Shown: positions 11,645 through 22,800 of the stretch, piece by piece | Layout: every line of letters begins with the position of its first letter | Position numbering within the stretch: the first letter of the stretch is position 1 | Assembly (NCBI GenBank): GCA_037447655.1 | Contig: JBBHKE010003209.1 | Span: 62,001 to 126,000, forward strand | Direction of reading: 5' to 3' | Origin: Zygnema cylindricum | Taxonomy: Eukaryota; Streptophyta; Zygnematophyceae; Zygnematales; Zygnemataceae | Length of the DNA stretch: 64,000 nt | Translations under genes and position numbers: made by a program | The notes under the pieces: model-generated | What the model saw: only the letters and a program-made list of their open reading frames with translations | The model's database searches: none | What the model was told of the DNA's origin: nothing

Positions 11645-12640
11645 TGTTGAAGTCACTAGATTTAGGGGAGGTATTTTCTAGGTCTTAATTTATTAAAATA
11701 GCTCATTGAAAAGCGTAGGCAGCCTGCCTCCACCTTCTCTCTCTAGTCCCCATACTTGTTGTAGTCACTGAAGGAGAGAGAGGGCGGTGGAGCCATGGCT
11801 ACCTCAGCTCCATAGGAAGGACTACAGAGTGACCTAAGTAACTCTCAACAAAAGGTTGAGTCTGGCAGGACGCGAACCTCCGACCGGTAGAGCAAGGCAT
11901 AGCCGTCAGCTCTTACCAGTCTGTTGTTGTAGTCAGTTAGGATACATAGGGTGTGATAACTAATTAAACATTACTAGGGTCATCAATCCGTTTAACGGAA
12001 TAACAAATAGAGGACATAGAAGCTAGTTGGAATTTAGTGCGCACGAAACAAATGTACCGGACATTTGTTTTTGAACTGCGAGCAATTAAAGTCGGTTTGG
12101 ATCATACGGTCCACATCATCGCCGAGACCCCGGAATGACCGCTTTGGCGGTTCTTGGATGTGACATGACCTGGCTACACTTAGCAATATGTCATCTGGAA
12201 GCATGAAACCCGGAGAGCGTGAGGACGAGTCCAGAGTAGACAGACGTCCACTCCATGGCCTTGTCGTACCCAAGCAGTACAGAAAGTACATCGGCCTTAG
12301 TACCTTTCTGTACTGTACAGTCTTCTGATTGGTTAGGACATTAGTAGATAGGGGTTGTGAGAGGGGTTTATGACTTAGAGGATTGATGAGGAAGCCGCCT
12401 CTCTCCCAACAAGCTTGTTTACATGTTGGCATCTTTTCCACTTTGTAATTAATCGCCTGGTTAGGCGTTTTCAGTGATTCTTTTTGTTGTGGACTTAGGG
12501 GAGTCCAGACTACAAAGGGGTGCTGTCAGATTGTCTATTTGCCTACTACGGTAGCAACAACTCTAGTTGAAAGTGGGTTAGTCAAAAACTACCTAGAGGC
12601 TTCCTGAATTTTGCAATCCAATGGGGGACACATAATTGCA
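11645..12640 (+). mobile_element. Solo copia LTR (996 bp)
   Basis: Starts TGTTGAAGTCACTAG and ends CATAATTGCA. It aligns along its length with the copia B LTR, including the TATTTTCTAGGT block, antisense tRNA-like segment, GTAC hairpin and inverted CCAAT. Flanks GCGTA (11640-11644) and GCCTA (12641-12645) match at 4 of 5 bases. No internal sequence is attached, so this is a solo LTR left by recombination. Confidence 0.8.
11861..11922 (-). ncRNA. tRNA-like sequence, antisense in the solo LTR
   Basis: Minus strand reads GACTGGTAAGAGC (D-arm/A-box-like), then B box GGTTCGCGTCC, then CCTTTTG at 11849-11855 as a possible Pol III stop. It sits about 216 bp from the LTR start, as in other families. 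Confidence 0.6.
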
Positions 12641-12645
12641 GCCTA

Positions 12646-12959
12646 CAGACTGTCGTCTGCAAAAAGTATAAAAGTGATTACTTCGTACGCTGGTACATGG
12701 TACGAAAGTGAAGTTTTGAAGTTAAGTTTGTCGGTGCTAAAAATTTGAAACATATTCAATATCGCATAGTAGCTTGCGTGGCGCCACTCAATATACAACA
12801 CGTGGCTTACAGACTCTTCGTGATGGAACATTGACTCAATCTACCCGGTCTGTAGAGTTGGCCATACAATTACACAAACGTTTGATGGAACTTCACCCTA
12901 AGTTTGTGTTTCGTGTGTTCATTAACGTTAATGTTTTGTTGCCCTTTGGTTCTCGGGCC
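12646..12959. other. No recognisable gene
   Basis: Between the solo LTR and a hAT-like element; nothing supported. Confidence 0.4.
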
Positions 12960-12967
12960 CAAAATAG

Positions 12968-13850
12968 TAATGTTGTGTATCGGTAAAAAATTGTCGATAA
13001 CCGATATGGGCCTTTTTTCGAGTAGGCGATGATCGATATATTGGTACGATATATCGTTATCGGTGATATCGCCGATAATTAACCAATATTTATCGGTTAT
13101 TATCGGCGATAACACCGATATCGATAACTATCGTGGATGTATATATGGACCGTACAGATAAATGTACGGCCAGTTCACTCAACTGTACGTGTTATTCCCT
13201 CGACTCGCCCTACTCACAACCCGTATCTACTGAGGTGCCTACCAATCAGATCATTTGTACACGCCGAAAGCACAGTAGCCGACATAAGACATGTACGACT
13301 TTAGTACGGCTCCACTTAAAACGATGTACCTTTCACATCCGACGCCATGGCTTTGTCCCTTTCTTCCTTGGGATCCACTAAGAACTTGCCACGTGTTAAT
13401 CCGTCGGCTTTTTTGGCATAAGCCGCCAAAAGTGCCATTCCGGGATGCCGACTCTCACGCTGGTCTTCCGCTCGTATTTTCTTATTGAATGTCGCCCGGT
13501 CGATTCCGGTGGCACTCAGAATGTTCTTTTGCGTCCGTTGTTCTTTGCGTCCGCCGTCCTTTTACCTTTCCATGATCATCAGTTTGTCCGCACAATGCCG
13601 TACGTTCCCGTAAAATTTATGTTCAGTTAATCGGCGAGAAAGTACTACAAAGTGCAACGTATTTATAAGTCAAAGTCCGTTCATTTCACATAAAACACTG
13701 TACATTTCCCGTAAAATTGCCGTTCAGTTTACCGGACAAAAAGTACTCCGGACAGAAAGTACAGATATACCGGGACCTCTGACCGTTTGATAACCGATAA
13801 CTATCGGTATCGGCGTTATCGCGATATTATTTTACCGATACACAACACTA
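12968..13850. mobile_element. hAT-like non-autonomous element T3 (883 bp)
   Basis: Ends TAATGTTGTGTATCGG and CCGATACACAACACTA, with a perfect 8-bp target duplication CAAAATAG (12960-12967, 13851-13858). It is in inverse orientation to T1 and shares its TATCG-rich end and GGACCGTACA palindrome. No transposase is encoded. Confidence 0.9.
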
Positions 13851-13905
13851 CAAAATAGCGTTATTAACACTTTTTTTCTCATTTCCTAAATAATTCTCTA
13901 CACTA

Positions 13906-14445
13906 CACCGCGAATGGTTATTAGTGTCAAAGTCACTAATTTGGGTTCTTAAAATTTTGATTTTTTTTTTCAAATAGGATACATGATTTTAATTTTTCCT
14001 TGACGTTAATTAAGGTGCTGTACAAAATAAAGTAAAGCCTTAAAGTACAATAAAATATAAATAGTGTGGTGTACGGTCGATGTCAGACCGTACATAACTG
14101 TACCTTTTCAAGTCAAAATTTACAAAAAATGAATTAAATCAGACGCGCACGCATGGGAACGTGCGCTCAAAAAAACGTGACTTGTCTGACACGTAAATTA
14201 GTATAGCATGTACGGATATTTTAGATTCGCGTTGGCGTACGATTTCTAATATTTTGTACGGATCCATATATTACTGTATATAATCGTACGACAAATATTC
14301 CATTTTTGCTGTTCCCAAATTAGCATAAACGCCGAAATTATAGTATACCTTTTTTTTGAAGATTTTCAAATTCTTTATTAGTATCAATTACGGTATATTT
14401 TCTTCAGCACTATTTAAACTTTGACACTAATATCGATTCGCGGTG
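13906..14445. mobile_element. TA-flanked MITE family Z (540 bp)
   Basis: Terminal inverted repeats CACCGCGAATGGTTATTAG and CTAATATCGATTCGCGGTG are flanked by TA (13904-13905, 14446-14447), suggesting a Tc1/mariner-type (Stowaway-like) MITE. Related sequence recurs at 17629-18050, 25505-25690 and 59378-59595. Confidence 0.75.
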
Positions 14446-14450
14446 TAGTA

Positions 14451-14649
14451 CACCGTCGATCGTATTTAGCGTGTTGAACACTAATTCGGCGCCCCTAAAT
14501 TTTGACCCTAGAACCTTAAATAGAATAATTGACGCTATTTCAGGACGTGGACCATAATTTGCCACGTCTCTTGGCACTGAATTAGAATTGATGACGCTAA
14601 TTTTTTCTTTACTCTAATAATTTCTACACGCTAAATACGATCGACGGTG
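14451..14649. mobile_element. TA-flanked MITE W (199 bp)
   Basis: Perfect inverted repeats of about 22 bp beginning CACCGTCGATCGTATTTAGC, flanked by TA on both sides. It begins 5 bp after MITE Z ends, so the two abut. Confidence 0.85.
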
Positions 14650-15059
14650 TAGTGACTCACGCTGTCGTATGGAATCAGGAAAAGACAAAAGGTTAACTGA
14701 TACACGGGATTATGTACGGTTTTGGTATCTTATGCCATTCGGCCACCGCCAGGAAAGTATTGCGGAGGTTTTTATTCGTACGCTATTAACCTATTTCGCC
14801 GCTGAAAACTTGCATTTTTTTTTAGGATCTGACCTTGAGATGCGGGAGGCCAAAGTACACTGTACGAGAGAATCCCGAAAAATCGAGACTGAATTACTGG
14901 CTGTACAACGAGGACGTACGTCAGAACAAATGTGACAAGTGATGTGTTTCTTTCCATGATTTCAATATCTATTTTTGCCTTTCTCTTTTGATTTTCAGAT
15001 TTGCGCATTGATTTTTGCCTCTATATTTTTGTCCCCTTGAATTAGATACGTGTTAGGTA

Positions 15060-15259
15060 CACCTTGAATCGTTATTAGCGTTTAGAAATTATTAGTGTAA
15101 AGAAAAAATTAGCGTCATTCGTTCTAATTTAGTGCCAGGAGACGTGGTAGATTATGGTCCACGTCCTTAAATAGCGTAATTTATTATATTTAAGGTATCA
15201 ATGTCAAATTTTTTGGGGTGCCGATATAGAGTACATAAGGCTAATAACGATTCAAGGTG
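15060..15259. mobile_element. TA-flanked MITE V (200 bp)
   Basis: Perfect 20-bp inverted repeats CACCTTGAATCGTTATTAGC with TA flanks (15058-15059, 15260-15261). Third member of a local cluster. Confidence 0.85.
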
Positions 15260-15261
15260 TA

Positions 15262-15819
15262 GATATGCTATTAGGTTATTGTAACATTTTGTTAACAACC
15301 AACTGGGGGAACACTATTTAGCTTGGGTGATACTCGGCATTTCGGCCGACAAATTTGACGAGATAACGAATTATTATTGGCTGACGTGAAATGGCGACCA
15401 AACGGAGGACCAAGAATCAGACAGCTGGTGATTCTATAGGATCTGATTATGATTTGGACGGTGACGGAGAATTGCACACGGCAAGAATATTGGCATTTAT
15501 GAGAGTTCGTTACCCGCTGTTTGACAAATGGTGTGAACAACTTGAGAAATAATATCTGTACGAAATCTGATATTTGAGACGAATAATGACCCACTAAATA
15601 CGATTTCAGTGCGTACTATAAGCGCGATTTGCCAGTGAGACCTAATAGTCTAATACTGTCGGTTTCGGTGTACGGATGCAAAAAATTAACGAATCCGAGT
15701 GCACGCCTCCCCGCCCGTCAAGAAATTCACTCGTAGAAGTCCCTGGAGTTTGGGCCGTACTGTAGAGAGAATAACAAAATGCACACTGTACGGACCCACG
15801 ATTTCATTTTATCTTTGGT
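15262..15819. other. No recognisable gene
   Basis: Nothing supported; partly resembles 3290-3600 in wording (dispersed older repeat). Confidence 0.35.
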
Positions 15820-16217
15820 TTTCTGACCACAGTTCAAAAGTAGGCTTTTTTATGGTAGGCCTTTGGTAGGCGCACAAAACTTTGCACAAAACTCGTGCAA
15901 CGTAGGCATACTGTATGTGTGTGCGTCGTGCACACTCGTGTACGAACGTCCGAATCTGACGTAAGATCAAAGTACTAGTGTTGGGTATCGGGTAAATTCA
16001 TATCGCGATAATCTCGATATTCGATATATCGAATATCGATCGAGGAGAATCCTCGATATATCGTACCGCGACCAACATAAATTATCGCGATATCTATCGC
16101 GATATATAGTATTTTTTAAATTTAATATTTTTATTTTTTTATATAATATGTTATTTTTGCGAAAAAGTCAAATTGTCTAATACGCCACGTACGCCGTGAT
16201 TTTCGTTCCGTGACTTA

Positions 16218-16951
16218 GGGTGACGTTCCATTAGGCGGTCCCAGTAAATGTACGGAAAAGTCTACTGGCAGCATTTACTGGAAGTCCACTCCATTGTGTC
16301 GGCCTAGTAACAAACCTTACTCAAATATGATTGGCGCCACGTAGGTTAGAGTTCAGATTCTAAAAATCTTTAAAAAATCTACAAACGGAATATCTGTACG
16401 AAATTTCTGTACCACCGGAGGTAATTAATGATTCGTACATAAAGTTTTTGGCTAGATTTTGATTTTGAAAATGGAAATCAAAATTTCGAAACGGAATGGC
16501 AAAAAGACGCGACAAACCTTGAAGGTCGCGGCAAACTTTGAATGTCGGTAGATGTCAAACGGAGCGTGCGAGGATTTTTTCACCTGACCTGCATTCAACG
16601 TGGCAGGAGGCACATGGCATGTACGACGTGCACGCTTGTGATCGCTTGTACAACGTAGATTTTTTTTCTACTTTTCACATGTACCAATGGAAATCATCTA
16701 GTGGGCCCCAACTCTCCTCGGCGAGGAGAGTTGGGGCCCACTATATGATGTGCTCAATTGCTTCGCGGATCTCAAAATGTGAAACATCCAACGGTCAGAA
16801 ATTACGCCTACATCATTGGGGCTTCCCGACAGCTTTCCAGTAATGATGTTTCGTCTGACAAAAAAAAAATGGTACGACTCTGTACGACACTGCACAAAAA
16901 CGTACGGCGTCCAGTAACGAATCCCACTTTTCGCCTAATGGAACGTCACCC
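16218..16951. mobile_element. Harbinger-like MITE (734 bp) nested in T4
   Basis: About 20-bp perfect terminal inverted repeats (GGGTGACGTTCCATTAGGCG and its complement), flanked by TTA on both sides (16215-16217, 16952-16954). A 3-bp TTA duplication is the PIF/Harbinger signature. A long palindrome lies near its middle. No transposase is encoded. Confidence 0.8.
16699..16743. repeat. Perfect 22-bp-arm palindrome
   Basis: Arms TAGTGGGCCCCAACTCTCCT(CG) and its exact reverse complement are separated by a single G at 16721. GC-rich, unlike its surroundings; would form a very stable cruciform or hairpin. Confidence 0.95.
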
Positions 16952-17628
16952 TTAATGGTAGACGCCGCAAAATGTAACCGACAAAAAGTACTAATTCTGT
17001 AATTCTAATGATTGCTTTTTTGGGGTATGGTTACACGAGGAGGTCTTTGTAATAGTACGGACAGCAAAATTTATGTATTACAGAAGCATCGGGTACATCG
17101 CGTATCGTTTCTAAATAAGTTTTACATACGTGTTCTGATATGAATGGTTCCACGTAAGCTGACTATCAAATCTCATAAATCATCAAACATCTAGTAACTG
17201 ACCTTTTTCGTATGGAAAATCGTACTTGCGTTTGACGTACGTATACTTCACAAGTGTACCTCGTCAATGTACCTCAGAGATCTCTTCACTCCGCTGACTT
17301 TCAGGAGAAAACCATATTTCTTTCCGGCAAAGATTTTACAGTCACTTTGTCCGAAGTCACAAGGCTTTGAAAACCTGTGGGATTTTTTTTATTTTTTTTT
17401 TTTAGCTTCGATATATCGACGATACGATATATCGGCGATACATCGCGATAATTTGAAATTCGATATATCGAAGCGATATATCGAATATCGGGTACCTGAA
17501 ATTCGATATATATCGAATATCGGCAATGGGTCCTCGATACCCAACACTACAAAGTAAAGCGCACGCCGCCGGACGGAATTTTTTAGCGAATTGACACGGC
17601 GTAGTTCCGTGGGAAAAAAAACCGGGAA

Positions 17629-18050
17629 AATTCTCAGTAGCGTAGTTTATTCTATATTTTTCATTACTCTAATTAGGGCTATTTTCCAAGTACCGCAAAA
17701 AATGAAAGTACGTTGTCTCTTATATAGAGTGGTGTACGGTCAGTGCCAGACCTTACATAAATGTATCTTTTTAAGTTAAAAAGTACAATGAATTAGTTTT
17801 AGTAACCGCGGACGCATGAGAATATGTGTTCTAAAAAGGGAAAAAAACCATGTCGTAAAAAATCCCGTTCACACATATTCGTCTGACAGCCGCGTTTCGA
17901 CCGAGTGAACGCCAACGGGGTTGGTCCGTAGGTTTTGGTAATTTTTTTGGCAGTGTGGTATTTTTCTTTTATCGTCTCACACTACCTGGTTGGTCAATTT
18001 GAGGCTTTATTTAGTGTGGCCCTCAAAATTGCAGACGCTAATATGACAGA
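17629..18050. repeat. Z-related insertion in X2
   Basis: Interrupts X2 between CCGGGAAAA and the AAGTTGTGTTATGGG block. Its middle (GTGGTGTACGGTCAGTGCC) resembles the interior of MITE Z at about 14070. Ends were not resolved. Confidence 0.45.
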
Positions 18051-18812
18051 TTGTCCTTTCGTAAGTTGTGTTATGGGCTTTTCATGTGATCTTCTTAAAT
18101 CGCCTACTTTGATCAGTGACCGTCCGATCGTCCAAATCTGACAGTTTAAATAAAAAGTCCCTCAAAACTCACAGAAATAATTTTTTTTGTCCGATGTTTT
18201 TTCAAAATTTAGACATGTCGTTTAATTCTCTATCGATCGATGTGCAACTCAACCCTGTTCCTATTTTATTTCATTTTGCGGCCAATATAATATGGGTATT
18301 AAGGACATTGTATGTTTTGCGTACAATAGGCATATTGTATGGGCGTACAGTCACCTACTTTTGAACTATGTTTCAGACCCATCGAAGGCCCAAGAGCTCA
18401 AACCATAGTTTAAAAGTAGGTGAAAATAGGCCTATACGATATTCCTATTGTACGCAATACCTATAACATGGCCTTAAGACCCATATTGTATTGGTCGCAA
18501 AATGAAAAATAATAGTAACAGGGTTGAGTTGCACATCGATCGATAGAGATTTAAAAGTCATGTCTAAATTTTGAAAATCATTCGGACAAATTTTTATTTT
18601 TCCGTGAGTTTTGAGATATTTTTTATTTAAACCGTCAGATTTTGACAATCGGACGGTCTTTGATCAAAGTAGCGATCTAAGAAGATCTCATGAAAAAGCC
18701 CATAACATAACTTACGATAAGACTTACGTCCACGTTTTTTTTTTCCGTGTTTTTTTTTCTCGCGGAATGTCATCCTACGCCGTGTCAATTCGCTACAAAA
18801 TTTCGTACGGCG

Positions 18813-19858
18813 TGTAGAAATTAATGGTTTTTAAGTATTTTCTAGGTCTGAATAGAAATAAAGAAGCCGAGGCAGTCTACCTCTAACTTCTCTCTCCAAC
18901 TCTCAAACTTGTCGCAGTCACTGAGAAATTGGAGAGGAAGCTAGAGCCATGGCTACCTAGGCTATCCTGAGGTTTACGGGAAATTTATATTAGTCAAGGG
19001 ATTAATTACTAAAAGGTATGTGCCGGCGACAGGATTTGATCCTGGTACCTGCCGGCCGTCAGAGAGTAGATAGCCGGTAGCCTTAGCCGTTAAGTCTAGA
19101 AGTAGTCTTACATAGTATATAGTACGATAATGATTTAAACATGTACACGTAGGATAAATCATTTAACTATAACTGTTAACGGGATACATAGATATGGTAG
19201 TGTAAAAGTACGAATTGCGGTACGGATAAGAAATCAATACCGCGCATTGATTTCGTAGCGAAACAAATACCGCGCATGTATTTATTACGGCTACGATCAA
19301 ATGCGAGTTTAATCGGACGGCCGGAATTAGCGCCGAGATCGCGGAAGAAGAATTCGGCGGTTTGTGGGCATCGCCACATCGGATGACACGTGGCGATGTT
19401 ACATTGGAGTGCGGCATCTCCGAGGATTAAAAGAGCGAATCCGGATATTCCACGTGTGGACATTTAGGCCATGTCGTACAATGTCCGTACATAAAGTACA
19501 TCGGCAACTGTACTTTTGCGTACGGAATGTATTCTGATTGGTTCCGTACATCAGTAGATAGAGTCTGTGAGAGAGATAGGACTTAGAAAAATTAGAAGAT
19601 AGGACCCTCTCTCCCAGAGAGCTTCTGTACAAAAGGTCAACTTTGACCCTCCATAACTTACTGCTCAGGGGAGCAAATTCAGAGATTCTTTTTGCTATCG
19701 ACTTAGGGGTGTCTTACCTTCACATGGGTGTAGGTGGTCAGAGTTTTTGTCTGCCAGGGTGGCAGTTATTTTTGCTTAAACACAAAGGGGTCAGGATTAT
19801 CCTAGAGGCTTCTTAGAAGTTGTCCACTCTGAGGACTTATGGAGGTCTCAGAGTTTCA
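18813..19858 (+). mobile_element. Copia A 5' LTR (1046 bp)
   Basis: TGTAGAAATTAATGG ... GAGTTTCA. Modules in order: CTCTCCAA/TTGGAGAG inverted pair near 18890-18930, antisense tRNA-like segment, GTAC-rich hairpin and inverted CCAAT near 19475-19545, GCTC-AGGG-GAGC hairpin near 19665, and an ATG at 19839 that starts gag. Confidence 0.9.
19022..19096 (-). ncRNA. tRNA-like sequence, antisense in copia A 5' LTR
   Basis: Minus strand: GACTTAACGGCTAAGGC (A-box-like), then B-box-like GGATCAAATCC, then ACCTTTTAG (19010-19018) as a possible Pol III stop. No clear acceptor stem. Confidence 0.55.
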
Positions 19859-22800
19859 GGTTATGGGCCCACCCTCTAGGGTACCAATCTTTAATGGAAC
19901 TGGCTTCATATACAAGGAAAGTATGATGATAGGAGCTCTATGCGAAAAAAGGTTTTGGGGGATAGTGAGTGGACGATTTGGGCGTCCATCAAGTCTTGGA
20001 ATTCCTCCAGGGATTGGAGGAAGCAGATTCACCAGGAAAGAGGATTCACCTTCAACGGAGGAAACAAAGGAAAGAGAGGTGGTGGACAAAGGAAAGGAGA
20101 AGGAGGCGACCACACCAATAGCAACTGGTTTAGCATTCATGTCACCTATTCCGAGGAACGAGGAGAATGATACTGAAACCTGGGACTTCAACAATATGGC
20201 GGCAAGGCACTTCATCCTACCCCATCTCACTCAAGGACTTGCATGTCCTCATTTGCATGTAGAAAGGACATCCGATCTTTGGATGGCTCTCATAGAGATG
20301 TACCGAAGTGGTACGATTCAGCAACAACAGTTGGCTGATCAGAAAGTTAAGGAGTATGTATACAAAGGGGGAAATATGTTGGATTTTTGCAATGAGCTTG
20401 CCACACTCTTCATGGAGCTACAGAGTGCGGGAAAAGATTTTAGTGAAAAAGAAAAGGTTAACTGTTTACTGATGAAGTTACCTGATGAGTTCGAGAACAT
20501 AGACAACTGTGTGCAGGACTTGCCTGACTCAAGGTGGATATGGAACTCAGTGGTAGGGATGATTCTCGTTCGAGAGAATACGATTGAGATCCAAAGGGGA
20601 GGAAAGAGTGGCCAAGCCTTGGCAACAGCGACCGATTGGAGGAACAAGGATTCCCGGAAACCAGTCGAAAACCATGGGGGTAGGGAGCAGAAAAAACAGG
20701 TTGAAAAGTTTGAACCTAGGGCTTCCAAAGGTTTATGTCATTTTTGTAAGAAACCGGGGCACTATATGGCAGAGTGCACTAAGCTAACCGAGCTTCGGTT
20801 AAAGGAGGGGCAGACCGGTGGTACCCCGAGAGGAAAGAAAAAGGCCCTTGTCACACAGGTACTTGAGGCGGAATCCGAAGACGAGGACGATGAGCTCCTT
20901 TTGGATGAGGAGTTGGAGGCGAAAACTGAGGTTGAAATTCCACGAAGGCAGAAATGTGCTTACGGTGGATTGAAAGGTGAAGCATGCTGGATTATAGATT
21001 TAGGTGCCTCAATGCACATGTGTAAGGATATGCACCTGTTCACTAAGATAAGAAAGATTCCCACTGTAGAGATAGAGTACGGGGATGGGAGGATAGTCAC
21101 CACTACTCTTGTAGGATCGGTAGATCTGAAAGTGTTAGTAGAAGGAAAGACATCCATATTAACATTCTCCGATGTATTGTTTATTCCGGAGCTGAACCAA
21201 AACCTTATCTCTACATCTGTATTAGATGATAAGGGTTTTTTCACTAGCACTAGGGAAGGAGTCTTTACTGCAAGTTTTGAGGAGGATGTCTATTTCATTG
21301 CTGAGAAAGGTAGCCATGGGATGTTTAGGCTGATCTTAAGTAATGAAATAAAGAATCTTTATTATGCTGGTGTTCATGATATTATGATGTGGCATAAGAG
21401 GCTTGGGCATGTGATTCTAAATAAGTTAAGAGAGATTAAAAAGATGGGAGTGGTGGAAGGGATTCAGTTCAGTGAGAGTGATGATATAAGTGATTGTAGT
21501 GGGTGTGCTCAAGGTAAAGCACACAGATTACCCTTTCCTAAAACAACCACCTATAAGGGAGAAAAACTTCTAGATCTAGTACACACACATATTTGGGGAC
21601 CGACTAGAGTGCCCTCACCGGGGAGGAAGAGATTTATGATGACTATAACTGATGATTGGTCTCGGTATTCCCGGGTGTATTTTTTGAAAAACAAGTCAGA
21701 AGCTGAGGATTGTTTTAGACAATATAAAGCATGGAGCGAAAAACTCCATGAAACTCCAATCAAGAGAGTAAGGAGTGACAATGGTGGAGAGTATACTTCT
21801 AACCAGTTTGGGGATTTTTTGAGGGAAGATGGGGTCCAACACCAAAAGACAGTTCTAAAAAATCCGGAACAGAATGGGGTAGCTGAAAGGTTAAATAGAA
21901 CACTAAGTGATAGTGCTAGAAGTATGTTGTCAGATAAAAAGATAGGAAATAGATTTTGGGCAGAAGCAATGAACTGTGCTAATTATCTCAAAAATAGAGT
22001 TCTTACTTCAGCTATAAAAGATCAAACACCTTATGAGAGATAGACTGGCCCGAAACCAGACATATCTCACTTAAAGGTTTTCGGCAGTCAAGTATTCAGT
22101 CTAGATACTGATCGGTCCAATTGGAAGCTAGACCCTAAAGGAAAACCGGGATACTTATTAGGATATGATGAGGTTGTTAAAGGATATAGAGTTTATGATC
22201 TAAAAAGGGAAGATATAATCTTAGTAAAGCATCTAGTAGTTATGGATGAAAGAAAGTCTGTGGATCCCTTCAAGTATACAAAGTCAGTAAAAATCAGATT
22301 TGAGTTAGAAAATTCTGATGACTTTGAGCTTCCTAACTATCCAGGTTTTAGAGAAGATGACATTCTTGCAGATACAAATCAGACCGAAAAGGACTCGGTT
22401 GTGGAAACTCCACTGTCAACTCTACCCGAAGCGGAAGACGTGGTGGAAATTGATTCGGAATCAAGGGATAGGGGAGAAGTCGAGTTTGTTCGATAGAATC
22501 CACGAGAACCATCTATTTCGACCTCAGATTTTGAGGGGGGAAGGAGAAGTAGCAAAAGACTGCAAGAAAAACAGGTTAATAACAAGGTAACTAAACTATC
22601 TTATCAAGATGAACCTCAAACTTATGGAGAGGCGATGACTTGTCCAGAAAAAAATCAGTGGAAGACAGCCATCAATGAGGAGATTTCCTCAATTATGGCA
22701 GCCGATACTTGGGAGCCGGTGGATTATCCACCTAACCGAAAACCAATCGGTTGTAAGTGGGTTTTCAAATTAAAACTGAACCCATATAACACAATCGAGC

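Larger units (their letters stand above)
15976..17549. mobile_element. hAT-like element T4, nested in X2
   Basis: Ends TAGTGTTGGGTATCG and CGATACCCAACACTA. Target duplication CAAAGTAC / CAAAGTAA (7/8) lies within X2. Both subterminal regions are dense arrays of TATCGCGATA-type motifs (16000-16110, 17405-17520). It contains a Harbinger-like MITE at 16218-16951. Confidence 0.85.
15828..18370 (+). mobile_element. MITE family X, copy X2, interrupted
   Basis: Same family as X1. It begins CACAGTTCAAAAGTAGGC and ends CACCTACTTTTGAACTATG. Flanks TTTCTGAC (15820-15827) and TTTCAGAC (18371-18378) match at 7 of 8. Interrupted by hAT-like element T4 (15976-17549) and by Z-related sequence (17629-18050). 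Confidence 0.8.
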
